Assembly (NCBI RefSeq): GCF_007827595.1
Contig: NZ_VISR01000002.1
Coordinates: 248,001 to 312,000 of the forward strand
Length of the DNA stretch: 64,000 bases
Reading direction: 5' to 3'
From: Streptomyces sp. BK340
GTDB lineage: Bacteria > Actinomycetota > Actinomycetes > Streptomycetales > Streptomycetaceae
The notes beneath the pieces were generated by a model, which was given only the letters and a program-made list of their open reading frames with translations, was not told the origin of the DNA and searched no databases. The stretch's first letter is position 1. The number at the start of each line of letters is the position of its first letter. The position numbers and the translations under genes were made by a program. This document shows, piece by piece, positions 24,262 to 32,724 of the stretch.

Positions 24262-24774
24262 ATGGTCAGCACCGAGTACGAGCGCAGGATCGCCGCCCGG
24301 TTCGCCACCTTCGACCAGGACGGCAACGGCTACATCGACCGCGCGGACTTCAACGCGGCGGCCAAGGCGCTGCTCGCCGAGTTCGACGTCACCGCCCGCT
24401 CCGACAAGGGCCAGGCGCTGTACGCCGGCGCGGAGGCCTTCTGGCAGGGCATGGCGGGCATCGCCGACCGCGACGGCGACCAGCGCATCACCCGCGAGGA
24501 GTTCGTCACCGGCGCGGTCAAGCGCCTGCGCGACAACCCCGACCGCTTCGCCGAGATCGCCCGCCCGTTCCTGCACGCGGCCCTGGCCGTGGCCGACCCG
24601 GACTCGGACGGCCACGCCACCGTCACCGACACGGCCCGTGTCCTGCGCGTCTTCCACGTACCGGCCGACGTCGCCCGCGCCACCGCCACCGCCCTCGACG
24701 CGGACGGCGACGGCAGGATCGGCGAGGCGGAGATCATCCCGGCGTTCGCGCGCTACTTCACCGTTCCGGAGTAG
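24262..24774 (+). CDS. EF-hand calcium-binding protein (calerythrin-like)
   Basis: A 170-residue sarcoplasmic-calcium-binding/calerythrin-like protein with four EF-hand positions. Canonical Asp-rich loops occur at FDQDGNGYIDRADF (about 14-27), ADRDGDQRITREEF (about 72-85) and LDADGDGRIGEAEI (about 147-160). The third, ADPDSDGHATVTDT (about 113-126), is degenerate and may not bind. It is a cytoplasmic Ca2+ sensor or buffer. Its last 17 bases overlap the 3' end of the convergent acyl-CoA ligase gene. Confidence 0.9.
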   Translation: MVSTEYERRIAARFATFDQDGNGYIDRADFNAAAKALLAEFDVTARSDKGQALYAGAEAFWQGMAGIADRDGDQRITREEFVTGAVKRLRDNPDRFAEIARPFLHAALAVADPDSDGHATVTDTARVLRVFHVPADVARATATALDADGDGRIGEAEIIPAFARYFTVPE

Positions 24775-26281
24775 CGGCCGGCCGCTGCGAGAAGCGTTCC
24801 CGCAGCCGGTACTTCAGTACCTTCCGCAGTGTCTCGTTGCGTGGAAGGGCGTCCACCACCTCCAGCCGCTCCGGCAGCTTGTGCACGGACAGCCCTTCCG
24901 AGCGCAGGTACGAGACGACCGCGGACAGCGTCAACTTCTCGGCACCGGAAGGTTGTTCGATCACCGCGCAGACCAGTTCCCCCCGCTCCGTGTCCGGCAG
25001 GCCGATGACCGCCACGTCCCCCACCGCCGGATGTGCGGCCAGCAGGTCCTCGATCTCCTTGGCCGAGATGTTCTCGCCCTTGCGGATGATCACGTCCTTC
25101 AGCCGGCCGGTGAGCACGAGGTGGCCCGAGTCGGTGACGCGGCCGAGGTCGCCGGTGCGCAGGAAGCCCTCCGGGTCGAAGGCCGCGGCCGTCTGGGCGG
25201 GGTCGAGGTAGCCCTGGCAGACAGCCTCGCCGCGCAGCCGGACCTCGCCGTCGACGATCCGTATCTCCATGCCCTGCGGTGGGCGGCCCTCGGTCGTCGC
25301 GAGGTTCTCGGCGGTGTCCTCGGGATCGCCCATGGTGATCATCGGGACCTCGGTCATGCCGTAGCCGTGGGTGAGCTGGACGCCCATCTCGCGGACGACG
25401 CAGTGGTAGACCTCCGGGGGCTTGGGGGCGCCGCCGCCCGCGAGGAGGCGGAGGGAGGGGATCACCTTCGTGTCCGGCTGTCTGCGCTGCTCGTTCAGGA
25501 ACATCGAGTAGAACGCCGTCGAGCCGCCGGCCACCGTGACCCCGTGCCGCCGGTACTCCTCCAGCGCTTCCGGCAGGGCGAACTGCTCGAACATCACCGC
25601 CGGGAAGCCGTACAGCAGCAGCATGACCGTGTAGTCCGGGCCGGCTATGTGCGCGTACGGGAACGCCATCGAGCCCACGTCGTTCGGGGTGAGGCGCAGC
25701 GCGTGGGCCAGGCAGGAGCCGCCCGCGATGAGGGAACGGTCCGTGTGCAGGACGCCCTTGGGGTCGGAGGTCGTGCCCGACGTCCAGTAGATCCAGCGGA
25801 CCGAAGTGCCCTCGGCGGGGGGTGCGGGGAGGACGGACGGGTCGGCCTCGGGCAGGGTGTCGTACGCCTCGAAGACGCCCTTCGCACCGAGCCGGCGAGC
25901 CATCTCCGTGTGGTCGTGGCCGCGCCAGACGCCCGGTACGGCGAAGAACTCGGACCTGGACTCGCGCAGGGCGAAGCCGACCTCGCGGTCCCGGTAGAAG
26001 GGGATGACCGGGGACTGGACGGCGCCCAGGCGGGCCAGGGCGAAGGAGAGCACGGCCGTCTCGATGCGCGTGGGCAGCTGCCAGGCGACCACCGTGCCGG
26101 GGCGGACGCCCATGCCGTACAGACCCGCCGCCACCCGCTCGGCCCGCTCGCGCAGCCCGCCGAAGGTCAGCCGGCGGTCCTCCTGGAGGAGGACGGGGCG
26201 GTCGGGGGTGAGATCGGCGCGGCGCGCGACCAGGTCCCACAGCGTGCGGGAGGAACTCAGGGAGTGCGGGGTCTCGTTCAC
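24758..26281 (-). CDS. AMP-dependent acyl-CoA ligase (FadD-like)
   Basis: A 507-residue adenylate-forming enzyme activating a carboxylic acid as its CoA thioester. Motifs: P-loop-like YWTSGTTSDPKGVLHTDRSL (about 165-184), LTHGYGMTEVP (A5), RTGDLGRV and LTGRLKDVIIRKGENISAKEIE (A8), and a C-terminal Lys in NETLRKVLKYRLRE. GTG 26281 is preferred because AGGGGG lies at the right distance; ATG 26320 is possible. Divergent from the amidohydrolase operon with two copies of the 15-bp operator between. This opens the catabolic island; the substrate is not evident. Confidence 0.85.
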   Translation of the reverse strand: MNETPHSLSSSRTLWDLVARRADLTPDRPVLLQEDRRLTFGGLRERAERVAAGLYGMGVRPGTVVAWQLPTRIETAVLSFALARLGAVQSPVIPFYRDREVGFALRESRSEFFAVPGVWRGHDHTEMARRLGAKGVFEAYDTLPEADPSVLPAPPAEGTSVRWIYWTSGTTSDPKGVLHTDRSLIAGGSCLAHALRLTPNDVGSMAFPYAHIAGPDYTVMLLLYGFPAVMFEQFALPEALEEYRRHGVTVAGGSTAFYSMFLNEQRRQPDTKVIPSLRLLAGGGAPKPPEVYHCVVREMGVQLTHGYGMTEVPMITMGDPEDTAENLATTEGRPPQGMEIRIVDGEVRLRGEAVCQGYLDPAQTAAAFDPEGFLRTGDLGRVTDSGHLVLTGRLKDVIIRKGENISAKEIEDLLAAHPAVGDVAVIGLPDTERGELVCAVIEQPSGAEKLTLSAVVSYLRSEGLSVHKLPERLEVVDALPRNETLRKVLKYRLRERFSQRPAATPER

Positions 26282-26298
26282 GTATGCCCCCTGCTTGG

Positions 26299-26340
26299 CT
26301 GACGACTCGTCAGGTGACATGCTATCTGACGGACCATCAG
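26299..26340. promoter_or_regulatory. Tandem 15-bp operators (sites A1, A2)
   Basis: CTGACGACTCGTCAG (26299-26313, perfect palindrome) and CTGACGGACCATCAG (26326-26340, extended by flanking TAT/ATA) lie centre to centre 27 bp apart between two divergent operons. They match the recurring consensus CTGACGGnCCGTCAG, a size typical of TetR-type repressor sites. Confidence 0.75.
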
Positions 26341-26369
26341 ATAAGTACTGTCCGGCGGAGGGGACCATC

Positions 26370-27563
26370 GTGACCGAACTGCCCCGCATCATCAGCGTCG
26401 ACGACCACGTGATCGAGCCCGCCCACCTCTTCGAGACCTGGCTGCCGGCGAAGTACCGGGACCGGGGTCCCAAGCCGCTGACCGCCGGCATCGGGGAGCT
26501 GGCGTACGTCGGTGGGAAGTACCAGATCACCATGGACCCGGAGGGCCAGCCGACGGACTGGTGGATCTACGAGGACCTGAAGTTCCCGTACAAGCGCAAC
26601 ATCGCCGCCGTCGGCTTCGACCGGGACGAGATGACCCTGGAGGGCATCACCCGGGAGCAGATGCGGCGTGGCTGCTGGGACCCCAAGGCGCGGCTCGAGG
26701 ACATGGACCTCAACCATGTCGAGGCCAGCCTCTGCTTCCCGACCTTCCCGCGCTTCTGCGGGCAGACCTTCGCCGAGGCGCACGACAAGGAGGTCGCGCT
26801 CGCGTGCGTCCGCGCCTACAACGACTGGATGGTGGAGGAGTGGTGCGGGGACAGCGCGGGACGGCTGATCCCGCTGTGCCTCATTCCGCTGTGGGACGTG
26901 GAGCTGGCCGTCGCGGAGATCCGGCGCAACGCCGCGCGGGGGGTGCGGGCGGTGACCTTCTCCGAGATCCCCACCTACCTCGGGCTGCCGTCCATCCACT
27001 CCGGCTACTGGGACCCGTTCTTCGCGGTGTGCCAGGAGACCGGGACCGTCGTCAACATGCACATCGGCAGCAGCTCGCAGATGCCCGCCGCCTCCCCGGA
27101 CGCGCCGCCCGCCGTCCAGGCCTCGCTCAGCTTCAACAACGCGATGGCCTCGATGATGGACTACCTCTTCAGCGGGGTGCTGGTGAAGTTCCCGACCCTC
27201 AAACTCGCCTACTCCGAAGGACAGATGGGCTGGATCCCGTACGCCCTGGAACGCGCCGACGACGTGTGGGAGGAGCACCGCGCCTGGGGCGGGGTGCGCG
27301 ATCTGATCCCGGAGCCGCCGTCGACGTACTACTACCGGCAGATGTTCTGCTGCTTCTTCCGCGACAAGCACGGGGTCGCGTCCCTGGACGTCGTCGGCCG
27401 CGACAACGCCACCTTCGAGACCGACTACCCGCACGTCGACTCGACCTTCCCGCACACCAAGGAGGTCGCCCTCGACCATGTGAAGGGCCTCGACGACGAG
27501 ACCGTCCACAAGCTGATGCGGGGCAACGCCATCCGCATGCTGGGCCTGGACCTCGACAACTGA
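26370..27563 (+). CDS. Amidohydrolase-family (PF04909-like) protein
   Basis: A 397-residue metal-dependent hydrolase or decarboxylase of the amidohydrolase-2 family. Signature pieces: SVDDHVIEPAHLFETWLP at the N-terminus (metal His region), RLEDMDLNHVEASLCFPTFPRF, VVNMHIGSSSQ, LAYSEGQMGWIP and FETDYPHVDSTFPHT. Related actinobacterial proteins occur with acyl-CoA dehydrogenases in steroid- and terpenoid-type degradation clusters, but the reaction is unknown. GTG 26370 has GGAGGGG seven bases upstream. The following gene overlaps (TGATG), so it heads a three-gene operon under operators A1/A2. Confidence 0.8.
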   Translation: MTELPRIISVDDHVIEPAHLFETWLPAKYRDRGPKPLTAGIGELAYVGGKYQITMDPEGQPTDWWIYEDLKFPYKRNIAAVGFDRDEMTLEGITREQMRRGCWDPKARLEDMDLNHVEASLCFPTFPRFCGQTFAEAHDKEVALACVRAYNDWMVEEWCGDSAGRLIPLCLIPLWDVELAVAEIRRNAARGVRAVTFSEIPTYLGLPSIHSGYWDPFFAVCQETGTVVNMHIGSSSQMPAASPDAPPAVQASLSFNNAMASMMDYLFSGVLVKFPTLKLAYSEGQMGWIPYALERADDVWEEHRAWGGVRDLIPEPPSTYYYRQMFCCFFRDKHGVASLDVVGRDNATFETDYPHVDSTFPHTKEVALDHVKGLDDETVHKLMRGNAIRMLGLDLDN

Positions 27564-28696
27564 TGGACGTCTCGTACACGCCCGAGGAGGAGGAGTTCCG
27601 GGCCCGCCTGCGCGAGTGGCTCGCCAAGGTGCTGCCCACCCTGCCCGCCAAGCCGTCCCCGGACGACTGGCCCGGCCGCCGCGCCTACGACCTCGGCTGG
27701 CAGCGGACGCTGTACGACGCCGGGTACGCCGACGTCCACTGGGACTCCTCCCCGACCATGCGGCTGATCTTCCTGGAGGAGACGGAGAAGGCGGGCGCGC
27801 CCTATGTGGGCGCGAACTTCGTCGGGTTGCTCCACGCCGGGCCGACGATCGCCGCCGAGGGCACGCCCGGGCAGCGGGACCGCTGGCTGCCGCCGATCCT
27901 GCGCGGGGACGAGGTGTGGTGCCAGGGGTTCAGCGAACCGGACGCCGGCTCCGACCTCGCCGCGCTGCGCACACGCGCGCGCAGGGACGGCGACGACTAC
28001 GTGGTGAGCGGGTCCAAGATCTGGACCTCGCACGCCGAGGTGGCCGACTGGTGCGAACTGCTGGTCCGCACGGACCCGGAGGCACCCAGGCACAGGGGCA
28101 TCACCTGGCTGGCCATGCCGATGGACGCCGAGGGCGTCACCGTACGGCCGCTGCGCACGCTCGCCGGGTCGGCCGAGTTCGCCGAGGTGTTCCTGGACGA
28201 GGTCCGGGTGCCGGTCGGCAACCGGGTGGGGGCGGAGAACGACGGCTGGCGCGTGACCATGGTGACGCTCTCCTTCGAGCGCGGCACGGCCTTCGTGGGC
28301 GAGGTCGTCGCCTGCCGCCGGGTGCTCGGCGAACTCGCCCGCACAGCGCGGGAGAACGGCCGCTGGGACGACCCCGTGCTGCGCCGGCGGCTCGGCCGGC
28401 TCCATGCCGAGTTCCGGGCGCTGTGGCGGCTGACCCAGTGGAACGTGAGCGAGGCGGAGGCCGGCGGCGGCGTGCCGGGCGTCGGGGGTTCGGTATTCAA
28501 ACTGAGGTACTCGCACGCCCGTCAGGAGCTGTACGACACCGCCGCCGAGGTGCTCGGCCCGGACTGTCTCGACCTGGACCGGCCCTGGGTCCTCGACCGG
28601 CTCTCCTCACTGTCGTACACCATCGCCGCCGGCACCTCGCAGATCCAGCGCAACATCGTCGCCGAGCGCATCCTCGGCCTGCCGAAGGGGCGGTGA
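27563..28696 (+). CDS. Acyl-CoA dehydrogenase, large/alpha-type subunit
   Basis: A 377-residue FAD-dependent acyl-CoA dehydrogenase introducing a 2,3-double bond in an acyl-CoA. Visible: WCQGFSEPDAGSDLAALRTRA (FAD/substrate loop), SGSKIWTSHAEVADWC, and the C-terminal AAGTSQIQRNIVAERILGLP that binds FAD. Start and stop overlap with neighbours on both sides (TGATG and GTGA). With the shorter gene that follows it probably forms an alpha2beta2 heterotetramer like the actinobacterial steroid FadE pairs; this is inference from order and domain content. Confidence 0.86.
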   Translation: MDVSYTPEEEEFRARLREWLAKVLPTLPAKPSPDDWPGRRAYDLGWQRTLYDAGYADVHWDSSPTMRLIFLEETEKAGAPYVGANFVGLLHAGPTIAAEGTPGQRDRWLPPILRGDEVWCQGFSEPDAGSDLAALRTRARRDGDDYVVSGSKIWTSHAEVADWCELLVRTDPEAPRHRGITWLAMPMDAEGVTVRPLRTLAGSAEFAEVFLDEVRVPVGNRVGAENDGWRVTMVTLSFERGTAFVGEVVACRRVLGELARTARENGRWDDPVLRRRLGRLHAEFRALWRLTQWNVSEAEAGGGVPGVGGSVFKLRYSHARQELYDTAAEVLGPDCLDLDRPWVLDRLSSLSYTIAAGTSQIQRNIVAERILGLPKGR

Positions 28697-29571
28697 CCGT
28701 GCGTTTCCGACTCACCGAGGAGCAGCGGGCGTTGCGGGCCGGGGTGCGGCAGCTGCTGGAGCGCCGGTTCGGCGCGGACGCGCTGCGGGCGGCGGTGGCC
28801 CGGCCCGGGCACCTGGACCGGGACCTGTGGCGTGAGCTGGGCGCCGCGGGCCTGTTCGCGCTGCGGGTGCCGGAGGCCCGGGGCGGGGTCGGCCTCGGGC
28901 TGCCGGAGGCGGTGCTGGTCCTCGAGGAGACCGGCCGCGCACTGCTGCCGGGGCCGGTACTGGCCACCCACCTCGCCGCCGGGACCGTACCCGGGGCGGC
29001 CACCGGGGAGACCGTGGTCGCCCGCGTGGACGGCTCCCTGGTGGAGTGGCTGGACGCGGCGGACACCGTGACCGGGGACGCCTCGGGTGCCGTACCCCTG
29101 CGGTCGGTGGACCCGTTGACGCCGCTGCACCGCGTCCCCGGGGGCCGCGTCGGCGTGCCGGACCCGGAGGCCGTGCTCCTCACCGCCGCGGAGCAGCTCG
29201 GCACGGCCGCGCGCGCGTGCGAGCTGGCCGTGCAACACGCCCGGGCGCGGGAGCAGTTCGGGCAGCCGATCGGGGCCTTCCAGGCCGTCAAACACCTGTG
29301 CGCCGACCTGCTGGTGCGCGCCGAGACGGCCCGGGTGGCGGTCTACGCGGCCGCCGTGACCGCCGACCCGGCCGACATCGCCGCCGCCCGGCTGCTCGCC
29401 GACGAGGCCGCCGTGCGCGGGGCCCGCGACTGCCTCCAGGTGCACGGCGGTATGGGCTTCACCTGGGAAGCGGAGGTCCATCTGCATCTCAAACGGGCCT
29501 GGGCGCGGGCCCATCGTGGCGGGGGGAGCACGGAGAGTGAGGAAGTGTTGGCCGCCGATCTGGTGGCCTGA
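28693..29571 (+). CDS. Acyl-CoA dehydrogenase, short/beta-type subunit
   Basis: A 292-residue, shortened acyl-CoA dehydrogenase-like protein. The N-terminal helical domain (RFRLTEEQRALRAGVRQLLERRFG) and C-terminal domain (REQFGQPIGAFQAVKHLCADLLVRAETA, QVHGGMGFTWEAEVHLHLKRA) are present, but the middle beta domain is reduced. The preceding full-length partner supplies the QxQRN-type FAD segment, which is absent here. GTG 28693 overlaps the upstream stop as GTGA, consistent with a heteromeric complex. Confidence 0.82.
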   Translation: MTVRFRLTEEQRALRAGVRQLLERRFGADALRAAVARPGHLDRDLWRELGAAGLFALRVPEARGGVGLGLPEAVLVLEETGRALLPGPVLATHLAAGTVPGAATGETVVARVDGSLVEWLDAADTVTGDASGAVPLRSVDPLTPLHRVPGGRVGVPDPEAVLLTAAEQLGTAARACELAVQHARAREQFGQPIGAFQAVKHLCADLLVRAETARVAVYAAAVTADPADIAAARLLADEAAVRGARDCLQVHGGMGFTWEAEVHLHLKRAWARAHRGGGSTESEEVLAADLVA

Positions 29572-30040
29572 CGGTACGGCGACGCGCTGGGCTGGGCCGT
29601 GCGCAAAGTCATGGCCCAAGTTGTCGCGGATCGTGGCGTATCGAAATCACAGAGCGTCGATACCGGGTTGTGTCCATCGTGTGACCCGTCACGTCCTGGA
29701 GTCGGCGCCTCACTCCGGTACCTTCTGTGGGATGCGAGTGGCTGCGAGTGCGAGCCGTGCCGGTGACGCCCCCGGGGTGACGCCGGAACAGGCCTGTTCG
29801 ACTCCCCGCTGCGAGCGTCGCACAGTGTGCCGCACGGGTAATCCTTCGCGCTGGAATATGCCCGAAGCGCTTGTTGGGGTGACTGTACGTCAACCATGCT
29901 GTCTCGCAAGGGAGTCACGTTCCGTGACCCTTGCGCTGGCCTTTGTCCTGGCCATGCAGAGAATGGCTACGATCGTGGCCCTCGTCGCGGCGTGTGCGCG
30001 GCGCGGGGTCATGTGTCCGCCGGTTCGGATGGTGTGAGCG
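29572..30040. other. 469-base gene-free stretch with a dyad
   Basis: No frame here shows Streptomyces codon bias. Base composition is less GC-rich than around it. A perfect dyad GTCACG-TTC-CGTGAC (29914-29928) lies about 110 bases before the ATPase gene, and resembles BldD-type boxes (TnACnC..GnGTnA) apart from its central pairs. It is probably promoter and regulatory DNA for the gene at 30041. Confidence 0.35.
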
Positions 30041-30520
30041 GTGCAGGTGCTTCAGGTGCAGCTGGAAGTCCGGCCCGACCCCACGGAGGTCGGGCGAGCC
30101 CGGAGGTGGGCCCGTTCGCGCCTGGCCGGGTCCGGTATAGAGGCCGACGAGCAGCTCGCCGAGACGCTGATCCTGCTCGTCTCCGAACTCGTCACCAACG
30201 CCGTGGTGCACACCGGCCGTCCGGCCGTGCTGCGGCTGTCCCTGCCCCCGGGCACGGTCGAATCCGCCACCGTACGCCTCGAGGTGGCCGACACCAGCCC
30301 CCGCGCGCCTGTCCCGCGCTGCGCCGGCAGCAACGCCACCGGCGGCCGTGGCCTGGCGCTCGTCGACTGCCTCGCCGACCGCTGGGGCTGGAGCCCCGAG
30401 GGTGCCGGCAAGAGCATCTGGTGCGAGCTGGACCGCTGCGCGCAGCCCCGGGAGGGCGCAGCCGTGGCGTACGGGGGCGGGCTGTCCGCGTACGGGGACC
30501 TCGCGTTCGAAGCGGTGTAG
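30041..30520 (+). CDS. RsbW-like ATP-binding regulatory protein
   Basis: A 159-residue GHKL-ATPase of the RsbW/HATPase_c_2 type. Bergerat motifs: N box ETLILLVSELVTNAVVHTG (about 41-59), G1 VADTSPRAP, and G2 GGRGLALVDCLADRWGW (about 103-119). Streptomyces has dozens of these; some are anti-sigma kinases. The hydrophobic N-terminus is short and there is no membrane helix. It stands alone between two catabolic operons and has no operator of the CTGACGG type. GTG start at 30041. Confidence 0.82.
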   Translation: MQVLQVQLEVRPDPTEVGRARRWARSRLAGSGIEADEQLAETLILLVSELVTNAVVHTGRPAVLRLSLPPGTVESATVRLEVADTSPRAPVPRCAGSNATGGRGLALVDCLADRWGWSPEGAGKSIWCELDRCAQPREGAAVAYGGGLSAYGDLAFEAV

Positions 30521-30522
30521 GT

Positions 30523-30543
30523 CCCGGCGCGGCGTGCGCCGGG
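30523..30543. terminator. Terminator of the RsbW-like gene
   Basis: Stem CCCGGCGC / GCGCCGGG with loop GGCGT directly after the stop codon. The next 211 bases to the cyclase stop show no gene. Confidence 0.65.
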
Positions 30544-30754
30544 GGTGCATCCGTGCGCGGTCACCGTGAATCGGGCGTATCCCATGAATCGCCCCATCGG
30601 TGTTGACGGCTTGTGACCGTCTGAACACCCTTGTGGGCAACGATTCGCCGCGAGGGGACGGCGAGGGCCCGGATGACGGCGGTCCTCGTCGAGTGTGGGT
30701 CGCGCCGGGTGGCGGCGCGTGGTCGACGCAGGGGGGCGCGCCGCCAACCGGGCT

Positions 30755-31681
30755 TCAGAGAACAGCGATCGGTGCCACGGGTGTCCCCGTCGCGCCGACG
30801 AACGGCTCCGGCATCGCCGACAGCAGGAACGCGTACCGGTTCGTTTGTCCACAGGCTGTGGACAACTCTTCGAGATTCCAGTTCTGGCCCTGGAGCATCC
30901 CCATCTCCACCAGGTCCAGCGCGTGGACCGGCAACCACAGATTCTCGATCTCGGGCGGAAAGATCTCAAAAGTGAGCGTGTCGTTCGCGACCGCGGCCGC
31001 GTCGCGCGCGTGGAACCACTCCGGGCAGCGCACCGAGAGCCCGGGTGACGGGTACCCGTACCCGTGCTTGTCCCCGGCCAGATACACCTGCACCTGCCCG
31101 GTCCGTACCAGGACCACGTCCCCGGCCCGTACCCGCACCCCGCCGAACTCCTCGGCCGCCTCCAGGTCTTCCGGCGTGACCGGGTGCCCGCCCGCCAGCC
31201 GGTCCACGCCGCGCGCGCGTGCCACGTCCAGCAGCACCCCGCGCGAGACGACGTGCCGCGCCTTGTCGATGCCGCTGAACTGTGCGCCGGCGTGCGGGGT
31301 GACCGTGTGTGCCGGGCGGCCGTTGTAGAGCTTCCCCGAGTGCGAGACATGGGTCAGCGCGTCCCAGTGGGTGCCCGCCTGCAGCCCCATGGTCACCGCG
31401 TCGTCGCTGCAGGCCACCGTGCCCGGCCCGAACAGCTCCTGGTTGATCTGCACCATCGCGTGCAGCGGATTGACCCGCCCCGGGATCATCCCGGTCTGCA
31501 CGCCGTCCTGCTGGAGCGGGAGGGCGAGGGGGACGCGCCGGCCCGTGCGGACACAGGCGGCGGCCTCGCGGACGACCTCGTCGGTGATCAGGTTCAGGGT
31601 GCCGATCTCGTCGTCGGCTCCCCAGCGACCCCAGTTGTTCACGCGCTTGGCGATCTCGTGGAACTCGGCGGGCAGTGACAT
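30755..31681 (-). CDS. Cyclase-family (PF04199) metal hydrolase
   Basis: A 308-residue protein of the cyclase / kynurenine formamidase-like family. The metal-binding motif appears as MGLQAGTHWDALTHVSHSGKLYNG (about 98-121; the canonical form is HxGTHxDxPxH), with GRVNPLHAMVQ before and GVLLDVARARG after it. These enzymes hydrolyse amides or cyclic substrates with Zn or Mn. ATG 31681 has GGGGAGG upstream. Divergent from an SDR gene, with operator B between, so co-regulated with the island. Confidence 0.8.
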   Translation of the reverse strand: MSLPAEFHEIAKRVNNWGRWGADDEIGTLNLITDEVVREAAACVRTGRRVPLALPLQQDGVQTGMIPGRVNPLHAMVQINQELFGPGTVACSDDAVTMGLQAGTHWDALTHVSHSGKLYNGRPAHTVTPHAGAQFSGIDKARHVVSRGVLLDVARARGVDRLAGGHPVTPEDLEAAEEFGGVRVRAGDVVLVRTGQVQVYLAGDKHGYGYPSPGLSVRCPEWFHARDAAAVANDTLTFEIFPPEIENLWLPVHALDLVEMGMLQGQNWNLEELSTACGQTNRYAFLLSAMPEPFVGATGTPVAPIAVL

Positions 31682-31730
31682 CCGATGCCTCCCCGGGGCT
31701 TGTGTCCGCACATCTGACGCGCCATAAAAT

Positions 31731-31745
31731 CTAACGGTCCGTCAG
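31731..31745. promoter_or_regulatory. 15-bp operator (site B)
   Basis: CTAACGGTCCGTCAG, one mismatch from the palindromic consensus, in the 86-base divergent region between the cyclase and SDR genes. A partial copy CTGACGCGCC starts at 31714. Confidence 0.7.
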
Positions 31746-31767
31746 AAATCGCGGGAAGGGGCCGGAC

Positions 31768-32682
31768 GTGGGGAACTTCTTGGCAGGCAAGGCGGTCGCC
31801 GTGACGGGCGCCGGACGGGGCATCGGGCGCGCGGTCGCACGCGCGGCCGCCGCCGAGGGCGCGAAGGTCGTCGTCAACGACTACGGCGTCTCCATGGACG
31901 GGACCTCGCCGACCAGCGAGGTCGCCGAGGCCGTCGTCAAGGAGATCGAGGCGGCCGGGGGCGAGGCCATCGCCGTGGCCGACGACATCTCCACGATGGC
32001 GGGCGGGCAGCGGGTCGTGGACGCGGCGCTGACGTCGTACGGCCGCATCGACGGGGTCGTGTGTGTGGCCGGGATCCTGCGTGAGCGGATGCTGTTCAAC
32101 ATGTCCGAGGAGGAGTGGGACCCGGTGGTCGCCACCCACCTCAAGGGCACGTTCACGCTGTTCCGGGCCGCCTCCGCCGTGATGCGCAAGCAGCGGGCGG
32201 GGACCTTGATCGGGTTCACCAGCGGCAACCACCAGGGCTCCGTCTCCCAGGCCAACTACAGCGCGGCCAAGGGCGGCATCATCTCGCTCGTCCGCAGCGC
32301 GGCTCTGGGGCTGCACAAGTACGGGGTGACGGCGAACGCGGTGGCCCCCGTGGCGCGTACGCGGATGTCGGCGAACGTTCCGATGGAGCTGAAGGAGATC
32401 GGGGAGCCGGAGGACGTGGCCGCGCTGGTGGTGTACCTGCTGTCCGACGCGGCCAGGGAGCAGGGGGTCACCGGGCAGGTGTACACGATCGCCGGGCCGA
32501 AGATCGCGGTGTGGGCGCAGCCGCGGGAACTCCGTTCGGCCTACGGGGAGGGGACCTGGACGCCGGAGCGGATCGCGGAGTTCCTGCCGGGGTCGGTGGG
32601 GGTGGATCCGATGCCGATGCTGGCCCAGCTCCAGGCGATGGAAGAAGCGGCGCGGGGTGGGGATCGGCCCAACGCCCGGTAG
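31768..32682 (+). CDS. SDR family oxidoreductase (hydroxyacyl-CoA dehydrogenase-like)
   Basis: A 304-residue SDR close to the dehydrogenase domains of peroxisomal multifunctional enzyme type 2 and actinobacterial 3-hydroxyacyl-CoA dehydrogenases. NAD-binding motif VTGAGRGIGRAVARAAAAEG (about 11-30) followed by VVVNDYGVSMDG, CVAGILRERMLFNM, catalytic SGNHQGSVSQANYSAAKGGI (YxxxK), and a C-terminal extension of about 50 residues. This family oxidises 3-hydroxyacyl-CoA in beta-oxidation, which fits the context. GTG 31768 with a GGGAAGGGG Shine-Dalgarno. Confidence 0.83.
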   Translation: MGNFLAGKAVAVTGAGRGIGRAVARAAAAEGAKVVVNDYGVSMDGTSPTSEVAEAVVKEIEAAGGEAIAVADDISTMAGGQRVVDAALTSYGRIDGVVCVAGILRERMLFNMSEEEWDPVVATHLKGTFTLFRAASAVMRKQRAGTLIGFTSGNHQGSVSQANYSAAKGGIISLVRSAALGLHKYGVTANAVAPVARTRMSANVPMELKEIGEPEDVAALVVYLLSDAAREQGVTGQVYTIAGPKIAVWAQPRELRSAYGEGTWTPERIAEFLPGSVGVDPMPMLAQLQAMEEAARGGDRPNAR

Positions 32683-32724
32683 CCCGGGCGGATGTTGCAG
32701 CGACCGGCGTCATGAGGAGGCCCC

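Noticed and set aside
29567..29581. CTGACGGTACGGCGA at the end of the dehydrogenase operon as a twelfth operator
   Set aside because: Only the left half matches and it overlaps a stop codon with no promoter need nearby.
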